Origin: CALXVA01 sp964587175
GTDB lineage: Bacteria > Bacillota > Clostridia > TANB77 > CAG-508
Assembly (NCBI GenBank): GCA_964587175.1
Contig: CAZPKK010000004.1
Location: forward strand, 1 to 54,574
Length of the DNA: 54,574 bases
Direction of reading: 5' to 3'
In this document: positions 17,025 to 26,822 of the stretch, piece by piece
How positions within the stretch are numbered: position 1 is the first letter of the stretch
Layout: the number at the start of each line of letters is the position of its first letter
Program-made: the position numbers and the translations under genes
Notes under the pieces: generated by a model
What the model saw: the letters and a program-made list of their open reading frames with translations, nothing else
What the model was told of the DNA's origin: nothing
Databases searched by the model: none

Positions 17025-17588
17025 CTAACTTACCATTATTTCGTTGTATTTTTTTATAACTTCTTTTAAATCTTTCCAAAACTCTATTTTTTTATTCTCA
17101 TCTCTCAATAGTGCTGCTGGGTGCCATGTTGGCATGTATAATATCCCTTTTTTCTCCAGCCAGTTCCCACGTGCCGAAGTAATACCATACTCTTTTCCCA
17201 ATATATTTTTTAATGCTGTACTTCCAAGTAAAACAATTATTTTTGGTCTAACCAATATTACTTGATTACGCAGATAATCAAGGCACGCAGTCGCTTCATC
17301 ATCTTCTGGAACTCTATTTGAAGGTGGTCTGCATTTTACTATATTTGCAATATATAAATTTTCTCTCTCGATTCCTAACCCTTCAAATGCCTTATCCATA
17401 AGTTTGCCTGCTTTTCCCACAAAAGGCTCTCCTTGCTTATCCTCGTCTGCACCAGGTCCTTCTCCAATAAGCATAATATCTGCATTCTTATTACCTACTC
17501 CAAACACAATATTCAGCCTTGTTTTGCATAACTTACATTTATTACAATTTTTAATTGATTCTTCTAATTCTTCCCAATTATTGTACAT
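17025..17588 (-). CDS. type-4 uracil-DNA glycosylase (Fe-S)
   Basis: 187 residues. N-terminal C-x2-C (CNKC and CKLCKTR) with later cysteines KCRPP and ACLDYL form the 4Fe-4S cluster typical of family 4 UDGs. GEGPGADEDKQGEPFVG is the active-site motif A; TWHPAALLRDE is motif B. The enzyme removes uracil from DNA in base excision repair. AAGGGA precedes the ATG; the S66 peptidase stop lies only 12 bases upstream, so the two are co-transcribed. Confidence 0.92.
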   Translation of the reverse strand: MYNNWEELEESIKNCNKCKLCKTRLNIVFGVGNKNADIMLIGEGPGADEDKQGEPFVGKAGKLMDKAFEGLGIERENLYIANIVKCRPPSNRVPEDDEATACLDYLRNQVILVRPKIIVLLGSTALKNILGKEYGITSARGNWLEKKGILYMPTWHPAALLRDENKKIEFWKDLKEVIKKYNEIMVS

Positions 17589-17600
17589 CTTTTTGTTCCC

Positions 17601-18509
17601 TTAATCCATAAAATTCTCTATTATTTCTATTTTTATTTTTTTGCTTGTATCAATTCTAACTTTTCCTCCAACTGGAATTACTGTTTTCTTTTCTGTATGT
17701 CCAAAATTGTTTGATTTTATTATTGGAAAATTATATTTACTCTCTAAAACATCTAACAATATTTTTTCTAAAGCTACACTTCCATCATAATTTCCTACCC
17801 ATACTCCTTTAATTTTATCAAATACTCCATTTTGCTTCATATGGTATAAATAATGACTAACACCTTCTGGTGGAGTTTCTAAACAAAGCTCCTCAATAAA
17901 CAATATTTTATTCTCAAAATCTATATTGTAATTTCCACAAACCATATCTGCTGTTAAACTTAAATTTCCACCTACAAGTATTCCTTCTACTTTTCCTTCT
18001 TTTATGGTTATATATTCGTCATCATCTTGACCAAACTGCATGTCTCCATTCATAAATCTTTTTATTACTTCTTCATAGGCATATGGAGTTGCCCATGATG
18101 TAAGTGCTTTAAATGTTGGCCCATTAAATGTGATTACACCTGTTTTAGCATATATTACATTTTCTAAAGATGTGCTATCACTAAACCCACATAATGGCTT
18201 TGGATTGTTTTTTATAGTTTCATAGTCTAAATATTCAAACACTGAATTTGAATTAAATCCACCACTTACGCAGAATATCATTTTTACTTCTTTATCTGTA
18301 AACATTTCCTTTATATCTTCTGCTTTTTCCTGTGGTGTTGCACTATACCCTAAAGTTGTTTTAAATGCGTTTTTAGCAAATTTTACCTTTAAGCCAGTAC
18401 CTTCCATTAAAAGAACGGAATTGTTTATTGCTTCTAAATCATCTTTATCTATTTTTGAAGAAGGAGCAATTACTCCGACTGTATCTCCTCTTTTTAGTTT
18501 TTGAAACAT
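17601..18509 (-). CDS. S66 family LD-carboxypeptidase / MccF-like peptidase
   Basis: 302 residues. DTVGVIAPSSKID at the N-terminus, the nucleophile serine in GFSDSTSLENVI near residue 113, ILVGGNLSL, the glutamate in KILFIEELCLET and the histidine in SNNFGHTEKK give the Ser-Glu-His triad of peptidase S66. Family members trim the terminal D-alanine of muropeptides (LdcA) or cleave microcin C-like compounds (MccF); GFSDST and the short C-terminal domain make either possible. Cytoplasmic. AGAGG precedes the ATG. Confidence 0.85.
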   Translation of the reverse strand: MFQKLKRGDTVGVIAPSSKIDKDDLEAINNSVLLMEGTGLKVKFAKNAFKTTLGYSATPQEKAEDIKEMFTDKEVKMIFCVSGGFNSNSVFEYLDYETIKNNPKPLCGFSDSTSLENVIYAKTGVITFNGPTFKALTSWATPYAYEEVIKRFMNGDMQFGQDDDEYITIKEGKVEGILVGGNLSLTADMVCGNYNIDFENKILFIEELCLETPPEGVSHYLYHMKQNGVFDKIKGVWVGNYDGSVALEKILLDVLESKYNFPIIKSNNFGHTEKKTVIPVGGKVRIDTSKKIKIEIIENFMD

Positions 18510-18581
18510 TTTTTATACCTCTTTATAATTTAACTAACATTAATCTTACCATTTTTTTCATCTAACATCAATATAAAATTG

Positions 18582-18614
18582 AAAAAAGTATGTGTATTCA
18601 CGGTACACATACTT
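18582..18614 (-). terminator. terminator of the addB-pgeF unit
   Basis: Reverse strand AAGTATGTGTA pairs with TACACATACTT around CCGTGAA and is followed by TTTTTT, 18 bases after the pgeF stop. Confidence 0.85.
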
Positions 18615-18631
18615 GCTACATATTTGAATTG

Positions 18632-19429
18632 CTAACACATTCCTATGAAAGCTCCATTTCTGCCAGATGCATCTCCATCTACTCTGAACGAATGAAATGA
18701 AGATGAATTACATACTGTGCAAATACCACTATCTATTATATTACTTGGCAATACTCCCGCTTCTTGCAAAATTATTTTATTAATTAAAATTGTGTCTATA
18801 TTGTATTTTTGCTTATCTTTATCTTCTCTCCCTTTTTCAATAATTTCGCCAATTCGTTTCGTATATTCAAACTCATTTTTAAATAATCTCATTACATCTT
18901 CATCCACTTCAAAATGACATTTTCTAATACTTGGTCCAATGCAGCAAATTATATCTTTCGGATTGCAACTGAATTCCTTTTCCATTTTCTGTACAGCTTT
19001 TTTCCCTATTTTCTGTAAAGTTCCTTTCCATCCAGAATGAACATCTGCTATAACCTTTTTATTATCATCATAAAAAAGCAGTGAAATGCAATCTGCTGAC
19101 GTAGTACATAAAAATACATTTCTTTTATTTGTAATTACACCATCTACTTCATCAAATTCTTCTTTTATATTATTTACTACTTCTATTCTGTCTGTATGTG
19201 TCTGATGTGGTTTTACAATATTTTCATAGTCAAATTCCAATGCTTTTGCTACCTTTTTATAACTTTGAATTAGATTAGATTTATCATTTCCCTTTATTTG
19301 AACATTGATATCATTTTTCCTTAATGTATAACAATGCTTTACATTAGGAAACTCTAATAATTTTCTAAATTGTATAAATTCTGTTCCTTCTATGTTTTTA
19401 TGAATTAAAATTTCATTATCAAGATTCAA
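18632..19429 (-). CDS. pgeF: purine nucleoside phosphorylase-like / peptidoglycan editing factor (YfiH, PgeF)
   Basis: 265 residues of the multicopper-polyphenol-oxidase-like (DUF152) family. Metal-site motifs are intact: PHQTHTDRIEVV (first His), CTTSADC (Cys) and ADVHSGWKGTL (second His), then CCIGPSIRKCHFEVDEDV and VCNSSSFHSFR. Family members act on purine nucleosides and have been linked to correct peptidoglycan composition. The start is TTG at 19429, eight bases after AGGAGG. It begins 13 bases after the addB stop, so the two form an operon, ended by the hairpin at 18582-18614. Confidence 0.9.
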   Translation of the reverse strand: MNLDNEILIHKNIEGTEFIQFRKLLEFPNVKHCYTLRKNDINVQIKGNDKSNLIQSYKKVAKALEFDYENIVKPHQTHTDRIEVVNNIKEEFDEVDGVITNKRNVFLCTTSADCISLLFYDDNKKVIADVHSGWKGTLQKIGKKAVQKMEKEFSCNPKDIICCIGPSIRKCHFEVDEDVMRLFKNEFEYTKRIGEIIEKGREDKDKQKYNIDTILINKIILQEAGVLPSNIIDSGICTVCNSSSFHSFRVDGDASGRNGAFIGMC

Positions 19430-19442
19430 TTTTGCAACCTCC

Positions 19443-22400
19443 TTATTTTATTTGCTCCAAGACATAATCCTTATTTTCATTGCCAATATAATTGTAATCT
19501 CTTTTGCAAATTCCAGTATTGAAGTTACATATTGATTTATATTTGCAATATTCGCATGGGGTTTTGCCTTGTTTAATCTTATAGTATGGCTTAATTTTTA
19601 TGTCTCCTGCTAATATTTCATTAGATATTTGTTTTATTATTTTGTTAGTATATTTTTGCAAATTTTCAAATTGCTGTCTTGTTATTGTACTAGCTCTATT
19701 TGCTAAATTCCCATCTTTATCTATATATGCAGGAACAATATTTGAATTCCCTTTTTCTAAAGTTTTATCCATCTTTTTCACAATGTCAACATCTGCTAAA
19801 ATCAAACCCTTCATTTTAAATTGTTTTCTTATTTCATCTTGAAGTTTCTCTTCATCCATTTTATTAGTAGCTTTTATGCTAGGTTCAATTAAATTAAAAT
19901 ATAGTACTCCTGCTGGTCTTACATCTTCTATATTACATACTGCATCTAAATAAGTAAGAAGCTGAAGCTGAAGTCCTGCCACCACTTCATTTAAATTAAT
20001 ATCTTTTGCAGATGATTTATAATCTATTATTCTTATATAGTTTCCATCTGGAGTCTTTGCAATATCTATCCTATCTATCTTACCAGTGATTTCTACCTTT
20101 TTGCCATTTTCAAGTTCCATCTCTATTGCAGGATATTCTTTCCCATTTTTAAATTCCAATTCGTGTCCCATCACTTCAAAGTCACTATATTTTAAGCTAT
20201 CTACAATATAACAAATCGATTTTTTTACCACTTTTCTCAATCTGTTTGCTAAAACTTTGTATTTTGGAATACTTGTAAAAATATAATTTCTTTTTAAGTT
20301 TAGCTTTTCATCTATTATTTCATCTACTATATCCTCTATTTCTGCTTTCTCAATCTCTTTTACCTTTAGATTTCTCTCTTGCAATCTAGCAAAAAAGCCA
20401 TCTATAACATCATGCATAAATGTTCCTGTATCTATTGCTTGTATTTTAAATTCATCTCTTTCAGACAAATTAAGTCCATATTTTAAATAATACGAAAATG
20501 GGCAAGATTCATATTGCTCTAATCTGGATACGCTGGTTTTTAATGTGTCTCCATATAATTTTTCTACTACTTGCTTGTCTATTTTTTCAGTCTCGATACT
20601 ATAATTCAAAGCTTTCAAACTATTTTCTAGCTTTTCTTTCCATTCTGAACTGCTAGCATAATAATTATATAAAGCAAACCATACTTCTTCTATTTCTTCC
20701 CCATCTCTAAAATCACTAAGCTTATTTATCAGTTCTTCAAATGTACTCTCTTCTGTTACAATTTCAGATATTCTTTCTATAACATCACTTGTTTCTACTA
20801 ATTTTGGAAATATCTTTTTTACTCTATTTATTAAAATAGATGGTCTTAATGATTTTCCTTCTAAATCTGATGATGCATATGATAAGAATAATTTTTCTTC
20901 TGAAGTCGAAAAAGCCTTATATATATTAAAATTATCATCATATAGCTTTTCCAAAGTTCCTTTTGCAAGTTCTGCCCCATTTTGTTTTAAATAGTCTCTA
21001 TCTTTATCATTAAAAAATCCCTCATTTTTGTTTACACTTGGAAACATTCCATCATTTATTCCTATTATAAACACAGCTTTTACTCTGTGGCTTCTCGATC
21101 TGTCAACATCTCCAACAGTTACTTGGTCTTGTGTGCCTGGTATTTTTCCAAGACCTGTATTTGCTAGACCTATTTTTAGCAAATCAGCATATTTATCAAA
21201 ACTTACCTTTTTATCTCCAAGAATAAGCACAATTTCATCTAATATTTCCACAATTAGTTTATAACTTGTTTCATACTCTTTAGCTTTTTCTATTTCTTCT
21301 TTTTCTTCAAATGCTTTTATTCTGTTTTCCATGATAATATCTATTCTATTTTTTATTAAAAATAGATACATAGCTTTTGTAATTGATGCAACATCTTTTA
21401 GATTTGATAAATTCTTTTTTAATTTCAGTAATGGTTTTATTATTTTTTCTCTAATATGCAAAATCTTTTCTTGGTCTTCCTCAGTTTCATTATAGAAATT
21501 CCAGTCATCATTATACCATTTTGAGCCTTTTATTCCCCATCTTAAAGCATAATTTTCTATGACATAAATATCATCATCTGATATATCCTGAACAAGTCCA
21601 GTTTTTATATATTCCAAAACACTATCTGTGGACCAGTTTCTCGCAAAAATATTTAATAAAGCCAACATATATTTTACTAAAACGTTTTGACTCAAATCTT
21701 TTTTCTCATCTATAAACACTGGAATATCATATTTGGCAAATATTGCTTTGCATAAGTTAGAATATCCTTCTAAATCTTTTGTAATAACAGATATATCATT
21801 ATATCTATATCCTTCATTTTTCACCAATTTCACTATATTTTTTGCAACATTTTCTATTTCTGAATATTGATTTTTTGCTAGAAATAATTTTATATTCTGT
21901 GCTTCTTTATCATATTTTTTATATGGAAAAGCATATATATTTTCCTCTAAATGCTTTAACTCTTCTGTTTTAAATCTAATTAGGGTATTTAGATTTACTG
22001 GTTTTTCTATTTTTACATTTTCTTGTTTTGCTATATAATATATTTTATCCAAAGTCATTTTATTTGCATAAAAAATGTCAGTATCTGGGCTTTGAGCTAA
22101 ATTTATTTCATCTGTACATATTGTAATTGTCACTTCATTTGCTTTTATTAATAATTTTCTTAGTATTTCATACTCTTGATGTGTGAAGCCCACAAATTCA
22201 TCTATATATATGTCAGTATTATCAAAATCATGTATCAAATCCAAATTTTCTGCAAGTATGGTTAAACTGTCATTTTCATCTATATATTCTTTTGAAACTT
22301 CTTCTGTATATTTTTCATATACATTTAGCATATCATTAACTTTTGCTTTTAAATATTGGTTTTCAGTATTATCCATTACATTTTTTAGGTTCTCTACTGT

Positions 22401-22790
22401 TATTCCATGTTTTTTAAACTCTGTTATTTGAGTTCCTATTAATTCAATATTCTCGGTCGATTTACCTATAAACTTCAAATTATTTTTTTGCTCAGAAAGA
22501 ATATTGTATATAATCATAGATTTTCCAGAAGAAGATAAGTTTCTGCTCCTTCCATTTCCAACTTCTTTCATCACCCTATATGCCATACGGTTGAATGTAA
22601 GCACTTCCGCAGATATAACTGAAGGAGTATCAATTGAATCCAAAAGCTTTTTTTCTGCTGTAAAAGAAAATTGTTCAGGTGTTATAATGTATATTTTTCG
22701 CTTTTGCTTTTTTATTTTTTCTGCTATCTCATTAAAAATATATGTACTTTTTCCAGTACCTGACTTTCCATATACGATTTTTAGACTCAT
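19443..22790 (-). CDS. addB: ATP-dependent nuclease subunit AddB (RexB-like)
   Basis: 1115 residues from ATG 22790 (GGAGGAGG just upstream). The N-terminus MSLKIVYGKSGTGKST is the AddB Walker A; ITPEQFSFTAEK follows. The C-terminal nuclease has LEFKNGKEYPAIEME, GKIDRIDIAKTPDGNYIRIIDYKSS (the D and K of the RecB-type nuclease), and four cysteines (YESCPFSYY, then CEYCKYKSIC) that hold the 4Fe-4S cluster. AddAB resects double-strand breaks for RecA. addA normally follows addB directly; here pgeF does, so addA must be elsewhere. Confidence 0.93.
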   Translation of the reverse strand: MSLKIVYGKSGTGKSTYIFNEIAEKIKKQKRKIYIITPEQFSFTAEKKLLDSIDTPSVISAEVLTFNRMAYRVMKEVGNGRSRNLSSSGKSMIIYNILSEQKNNLKFIGKSTENIELIGTQITEFKKHGITVENLKNVMDNTENQYLKAKVNDMLNVYEKYTEEVSKEYIDENDSLTILAENLDLIHDFDNTDIYIDEFVGFTHQEYEILRKLLIKANEVTITICTDEINLAQSPDTDIFYANKMTLDKIYYIAKQENVKIEKPVNLNTLIRFKTEELKHLEENIYAFPYKKYDKEAQNIKLFLAKNQYSEIENVAKNIVKLVKNEGYRYNDISVITKDLEGYSNLCKAIFAKYDIPVFIDEKKDLSQNVLVKYMLALLNIFARNWSTDSVLEYIKTGLVQDISDDDIYVIENYALRWGIKGSKWYNDDWNFYNETEEDQEKILHIREKIIKPLLKLKKNLSNLKDVASITKAMYLFLIKNRIDIIMENRIKAFEEKEEIEKAKEYETSYKLIVEILDEIVLILGDKKVSFDKYADLLKIGLANTGLGKIPGTQDQVTVGDVDRSRSHRVKAVFIIGINDGMFPSVNKNEGFFNDKDRDYLKQNGAELAKGTLEKLYDDNFNIYKAFSTSEEKLFLSYASSDLEGKSLRPSILINRVKKIFPKLVETSDVIERISEIVTEESTFEELINKLSDFRDGEEIEEVWFALYNYYASSSEWKEKLENSLKALNYSIETEKIDKQVVEKLYGDTLKTSVSRLEQYESCPFSYYLKYGLNLSERDEFKIQAIDTGTFMHDVIDGFFARLQERNLKVKEIEKAEIEDIVDEIIDEKLNLKRNYIFTSIPKYKVLANRLRKVVKKSICYIVDSLKYSDFEVMGHELEFKNGKEYPAIEMELENGKKVEITGKIDRIDIAKTPDGNYIRIIDYKSSAKDINLNEVVAGLQLQLLTYLDAVCNIEDVRPAGVLYFNLIEPSIKATNKMDEEKLQDEIRKQFKMKGLILADVDIVKKMDKTLEKGNSNIVPAYIDKDGNLANRASTITRQQFENLQKYTNKIIKQISNEILAGDIKIKPYYKIKQGKTPCEYCKYKSICNFNTGICKRDYNYIGNENKDYVLEQIK

Positions 22791-22806
22791 CTTCCTCCTC
22801 CTTTCC

Positions 22807-22893
22807 AAATTGGGGACAGGCGTTAATGAATTTTAATATTAACGTGTGTCCCAGAATTATACTTTTTTCCAAAAATACGCCTGTCCCCAATTT
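22807..22893. repeat. GGGGACAGG palindromic repeat, copy 1
   Basis: Starts AAATTGGGGACAGGCGTTAA and ends TACGCCTGTCCCCAATTT, an almost perfect terminal inverted repeat with a second internal inverted pair (TTAATATTAA region). Shares sequence with 24766-24817 and 35512-35569. Resembles REP-like palindromes mobilised by IS200-type (RAYT) transposases; no transposase is present here. Confidence 0.75.
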
Positions 22894-22898
22894 CCACT

Positions 22899-24725
22899 TT
22901 ATTTAAACAAATAATATTGTATGTTTTCTCTTAAGTCTCTAGTTGCTTCCAACTCATCTAGTAACTCGTCTTGCAAATATATATTACTATTAATATCTAT
23001 AGTCATATACTGATTTTGTGCAGGTAATATATTCATTATGCTATATAGCCATTTATAGTATGCGGAAATTTCTATATCCATGTTATTTATAATATTAGTC
23101 AGCAACATATCTGGGCTTATATATTCGCTTTCAAAATTTATATCTGCATCATAATTTGTTAGTATCAATGCTTCTGTGGTATATTTTCGCAATAGATTTA
23201 CCTCTTCATCATCTGTATTAAAATATGATAGCCTAGATAAAATATCTTCTCCATCACTATTATACAAGTATGGTAAATGGTCACCTAGCACAACTAATAT
23301 TGTTGGCTCTTCCATTTCTTGTATTTCATCATAAAGTCTTTTTATCTGTACATTTGTATCATACACACCTTGTGCATAAGATAAAATAACTCCTGTTTCT
23401 TCTTCTGACAAAGATGTATTAGTAACTTGTATATCATAATTTTCGTATTTATCTGCTGAAAATGGCATATGGGTTTGTATTGTTGCTATCATGCAAAAAA
23501 TTGGGTCTTCTCCTTTATTTTCCATTATGTCTAGCACTTCATTTACTAACGCCTCGTCAGAAATATATGTTCCTTTAATTTTTTCTTCATAATCTTGCAT
23601 GTCTGTATATGTATTTATGTATTCATCTATCCCTAGTCTTTTATATACTGATTCAGATCTATAATAATCCCTTCCGAAAATAACTTTAGTAGTGTAACCA
23701 TTATTTTTTAATTCTTTTATAATTGAAGGATTGTTTTCAGATTTAGCCTCTTTATATAATTGCAAAAATGGGTTATATCCCACTCCAAAATATGCTAAAT
23801 TTCCCCCAGTCAATAATTCAAACTCAATATTGCTTGACATTCCTCCATAGGCTGAGCTTAATAATTTTACACTAGTTCCTAACTCTTTTAATTCATCAAA
23901 ATTCTGGGTTATATCTTGGTCAAATTCAACTTCTTCTATGTTTTCTATGTCCCAGTATGACTCTTGAAACATCACTATAATATTCGGCTTTCCTAAATCA
24001 TCTTCTGTCTCTATTAAGCTAGAATTTTCTAAAACCTCTTTTACTTCTTCTTCATTATAATTTTCTGGCTCTCTATAACGATTTTCTAACTCTATACCGT
24101 ACATGCCAGCAATTACTCCATACCTTGCATAATAATTAGCCCCTGTAATAATTGCATCATAATCTTTTCTATCTTGTACTTTGTATATATAATTTAAAAT
24201 AAAATTGTCTTTTGAATTTATTGGAACTAGAAGTATAATTATCAATAAAACGTCTATTATTCCAGTTATTATTCTCGTCTTTTTGCTTTCAAGGACAATA
24301 GTGTTTTTCTTAGCGATTATACATATGGTTATTAATAATACTAGCAAAATTCCTAATTGTACATAATCTAAATGATTTATGAAATCAGATTTTACAATTC
24401 CTGCAATTTCTCCTAAATTTCCCAAAAAATATATATCAGATAAGTATATTGGTGCACTTGTATAATATATTTTTACCCCATTTATTATTGAAATTACTAG
24501 AATTATTATGCACAATATGTATGTTGTTATATTTGATTTTTTGACTAGCACAAGTAGTAGTGTAAATATAATATACATTATAAATATTGATAAAATAAAA
24601 GTTGGAACATCCATGTAGTACAAAGAAAAAATGCCTATCATTCCATAATTAAACAACAAGTTAAGTATTATAGGTATTACTGCAGTTATTATATCTTTTA
24701 CCAGTTTCTTTAATTCATTATCCAT
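22899..24725 (-). CDS. LTA synthase-family membrane sulfatase (phosphoglycerol transferase-like)
   Basis: 608 residues. About five transmembrane helices in residues 10-190, then an extracellular sulfatase-fold domain from about 245: KPNIIVMFQESYWDIEN (metal site), AYGGMSSNIEFELLTGG (nucleophile loop), VIFGRDYYRS, IATIQTHMPFS and VVLGDHLPYLYN (metal-ligand DH). In LtaS the nucleophile is Thr; here the loop reads MSSN, so Ser may act. Related enzymes add glycerol phosphate to lipoteichoic acid or glycans; the cyclic glucan synthase in this window could supply such an acceptor, but that is speculation. Flanked by GGGGACAGG repeats on both sides. Confidence 0.82.
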   Translation of the reverse strand: MDNELKKLVKDIITAVIPIILNLLFNYGMIGIFSLYYMDVPTFILSIFIMYIIFTLLLVLVKKSNITTYILCIIILVISIINGVKIYYTSAPIYLSDIYFLGNLGEIAGIVKSDFINHLDYVQLGILLVLLITICIIAKKNTIVLESKKTRIITGIIDVLLIIILLVPINSKDNFILNYIYKVQDRKDYDAIITGANYYARYGVIAGMYGIELENRYREPENYNEEEVKEVLENSSLIETEDDLGKPNIIVMFQESYWDIENIEEVEFDQDITQNFDELKELGTSVKLLSSAYGGMSSNIEFELLTGGNLAYFGVGYNPFLQLYKEAKSENNPSIIKELKNNGYTTKVIFGRDYYRSESVYKRLGIDEYINTYTDMQDYEEKIKGTYISDEALVNEVLDIMENKGEDPIFCMIATIQTHMPFSADKYENYDIQVTNTSLSEEETGVILSYAQGVYDTNVQIKRLYDEIQEMEEPTILVVLGDHLPYLYNSDGEDILSRLSYFNTDDEEVNLLRKYTTEALILTNYDADINFESEYISPDMLLTNIINNMDIEISAYYKWLYSIMNILPAQNQYMTIDINSNIYLQDELLDELEATRDLRENIQYYLFK

Positions 24726-24765
24726 ATATTTTCCCCATTTGAATTATATTTTTTATTTGCCAAGC

Positions 24766-24817
24766 ACGCCTGTCCTCATTTTGGAAAAAAGTGGAGAAAT
24801 ACACCTGTCCCCAATTT
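24766..24817. repeat. GGGGACAGG palindromic repeat, copy 2
   Basis: ACGCCTGTCCTCATTTTGG, then AAGTGGAGAAATACACCTG and TCCCCAATTT: the same element as copy 3 (35512-35569) in opposite orientation, 52 bases long with one worn arm. Confidence 0.7.
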
Positions 24818-24824
24818 AGAAAAT

Positions 24825-25694
24825 TTATGCTGTATCTCTTTTCCAGTAGAACAAATATTGCTGTGCCAGTCCTTCTAATTCCCCATATTTTTCTCGTGCC
24901 AATTTTTCTATTTCTTTTTTATTTACTTTTGTCTCATCTTCATTTTTTATGTATAGTTCATTCATTACGCGTCTTACCCATACATCTATTGGAAATACAT
25001 CAAACCTTTTTAAGGTAGAAAATAATAGTATGCAATCAGCTACTTTTGGACCTACTCCAGATAGGCTTAAAAGTGTATCTCTTACCTTTTGTGTGTTCGT
25101 CTCTTTGTGCAATTCTTCCAAATCTACTTCTTTATTTAAAATCTTATGAGTAGTTTCATAAACTCTTATATCTCTAAAACCTAATCCTAATTCTCTTAGT
25201 TCTTTTACAGTAGCCTTTGCTAAGCCTTCTACTATTGGAAAAGTGTAGTATTCTCTTCCCTTCCATTCTATTTTAGTTCCATATTTTTGCGATATTCTAT
25301 TTATAATTCCTTTTATTCTTGGTATATTATTATTTGCAGAAATAATAAATGAAATTATAGTTTCCCATAAATCTTGGTTTAAAATTCTTATTCCACTTCC
25401 ATATTTTATACTATTTTCCAAATATATATCTATTTTAGAAAGAGTAGTTTTTATTTCTTCATAATTTCGGTTTAAATCAAAATAATTTATGACTAATTCT
25501 TTTAAATTATCTGCACCAAAGCTAGAAAATACGATTGAGTTATCCACTTTTTTCACATTTATTACATTGTTTTTTACTATTCCTGTATAGCTACCATCTT
25601 GCTCTTCATCCCATCTAAAACATTGCCCACATTCAAATATGTGCTTTGGTTCAAAAGATGTAGCATTTTTTAGTATATAATGCTGTTCTTGCAT
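24825..25694 (-). CDS. ogg: OGG1-type 8-oxoguanine DNA glycosylase/AP lyase
   Basis: 289 residues in the eukaryotic-type Ogg1 arrangement found in some Clostridia. FECGQCFRWDEEQDGSYTGI forms the N-terminal beta domain; the helix-hairpin-helix LSLSGVGPKVADCILLF near residue 215 contains the catalytic lysine; FPIDVWVRRVM holds the conserved aspartate about 20 residues later. The enzyme removes 8-oxoG from DNA and nicks the AP site. GGAGG lies seven bases before the ATG. Complete; no obvious defects. Confidence 0.92.
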   Translation of the reverse strand: MQEQHYILKNATSFEPKHIFECGQCFRWDEEQDGSYTGIVKNNVINVKKVDNSIVFSSFGADNLKELVINYFDLNRNYEEIKTTLSKIDIYLENSIKYGSGIRILNQDLWETIISFIISANNNIPRIKGIINRISQKYGTKIEWKGREYYTFPIVEGLAKATVKELRELGLGFRDIRVYETTHKILNKEVDLEELHKETNTQKVRDTLLSLSGVGPKVADCILLFSTLKRFDVFPIDVWVRRVMNELYIKNEDETKVNKKEIEKLAREKYGELEGLAQQYLFYWKRDTA

Positions 25695-25841
25695 CTTATT
25701 TCCTCCATATAATGCTAATTATTTTCTTTCAAGTATCATTAGATAAAGTCACACTTGTAACAGTCATTTTTATATTTTATTAATAATACATTTAGTATAT
25801 TAATATCACATTTCACACGATTTGTAAATGTACTATTTACT

Positions 25842-26702
25842 TTACTTAAACCCTTTTCCCCAAGCTTCTCTTGCATTTGAAATCACAATAAAGGCTTTTG
25901 GGTCTAACTCTTGTGCTATCTGTTTTATTTTAGCCGACTCTCCTCTTGAAGCCACACACCATAAAATCATTTTCTTTTCTCTTGTGTACATTCCTTTAGC
26001 ATAAATCGCAGTACTTCCCCTATCTAACTCTTCTCCTATTGCTTGAGAAATCTCTTCATACTTATTAGTCACAATAAACATTGTTTTTGTAAAGTAGATT
26101 CCCTCAAACACAATATCTATCATTTTCCCACTTAAATATATTGCAATTGCAGAATAAAGACCTACTTCTATTTCTTTGAAAAAAATTACATTTAACAAAA
26201 CAATAGCAATATCTATAATAACAATCAAATTGCTTGCTCTGTAATGTGGCTTATATGCACGAATAATATAAGTAAGTAAATCTGTTCCTCCTGTTGAAGC
26301 ATTTGGCCTTAATACAATGGCAGTCCCAAGCCCAATTAAAATACCACCATAAATACATGCAAGAAATCTATCATCTGTTAAAGGATTAAATCTTTCCAAA
26401 ATATCAATAAAAACAGACAATACAATAGTTCCAAAAATTCCTTTTATAGCGATTTCTTTTCCTACCTTTATTATTGTTATTATAATAAGTGGAATATTTA
26501 AAATGAGCATAACTGTCCCCACAGGAAAGCTAAATAAATAATAGATAATTGTTGCAATACCAGCAAAACCACCTGATGATAACTGATTAGGTAGCAAAAA
26601 TAGAGATATACCTGCTGCCATCAAAAAACACCCTATTACTATTTCCAAAGTCTCTTTTATATATTTTCTTATCAATAATTGTTTTTTTGTTAATTTTTTC
26701 AA
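25842..26702 (-). CDS. YitT family membrane protein
   Basis: 286 residues. Five hydrophobic helices in residues 15-190, with LPNQLSSGGFAGIATIIYYL and PNASTGGTDLLTYIIRAY as the duplicated YitT core, then a cytoplasmic DUF2179 domain (TAIYAKGMYTREKKMILWCV). Function of the family is poorly known; transport is often suggested. The start is TTG at 26702: AGGTGA lies six bases upstream and no ATG fits. That ribosome binding site is buried in a long stem (26706-26763). Confidence 0.88.
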   Translation of the reverse strand: MKKLTKKQLLIRKYIKETLEIVIGCFLMAAGISLFLLPNQLSSGGFAGIATIIYYLFSFPVGTVMLILNIPLIIITIIKVGKEIAIKGIFGTIVLSVFIDILERFNPLTDDRFLACIYGGILIGLGTAIVLRPNASTGGTDLLTYIIRAYKPHYRASNLIVIIDIAIVLLNVIFFKEIEVGLYSAIAIYLSGKMIDIVFEGIYFTKTMFIVTNKYEEISQAIGEELDRGSTAIYAKGMYTREKKMILWCVASRGESAKIKQIAQELDPKAFIVISNAREAWGKGFK

Positions 26703-26705
26703 ATA

Positions 26706-26763
26706 AAATCACCTACAATTGGAAACATAGTTTTCTACCATTCTTTCCAATTTTAGGTGATTT
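26706..26763 (-). promoter_or_regulatory. long hairpin sequestering the yitT ribosome binding site
   Basis: AAATCACCTACAATTGGAAA (26706-26725) pairs with 26744-26763 over 20 positions with a single mismatch; the loop is 18 bases. On the yitT mRNA, AGGTGA (26709-26714) is part of the 3' arm. The arrangement suggests translational control, or a DNA operator. Confidence 0.7.
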
Positions 26764-26822
26764 ATACTAATTTTAAATACTGATTTATAAGAGCAGAATA
26801 GATGTATATTTAGAAATTTCTC

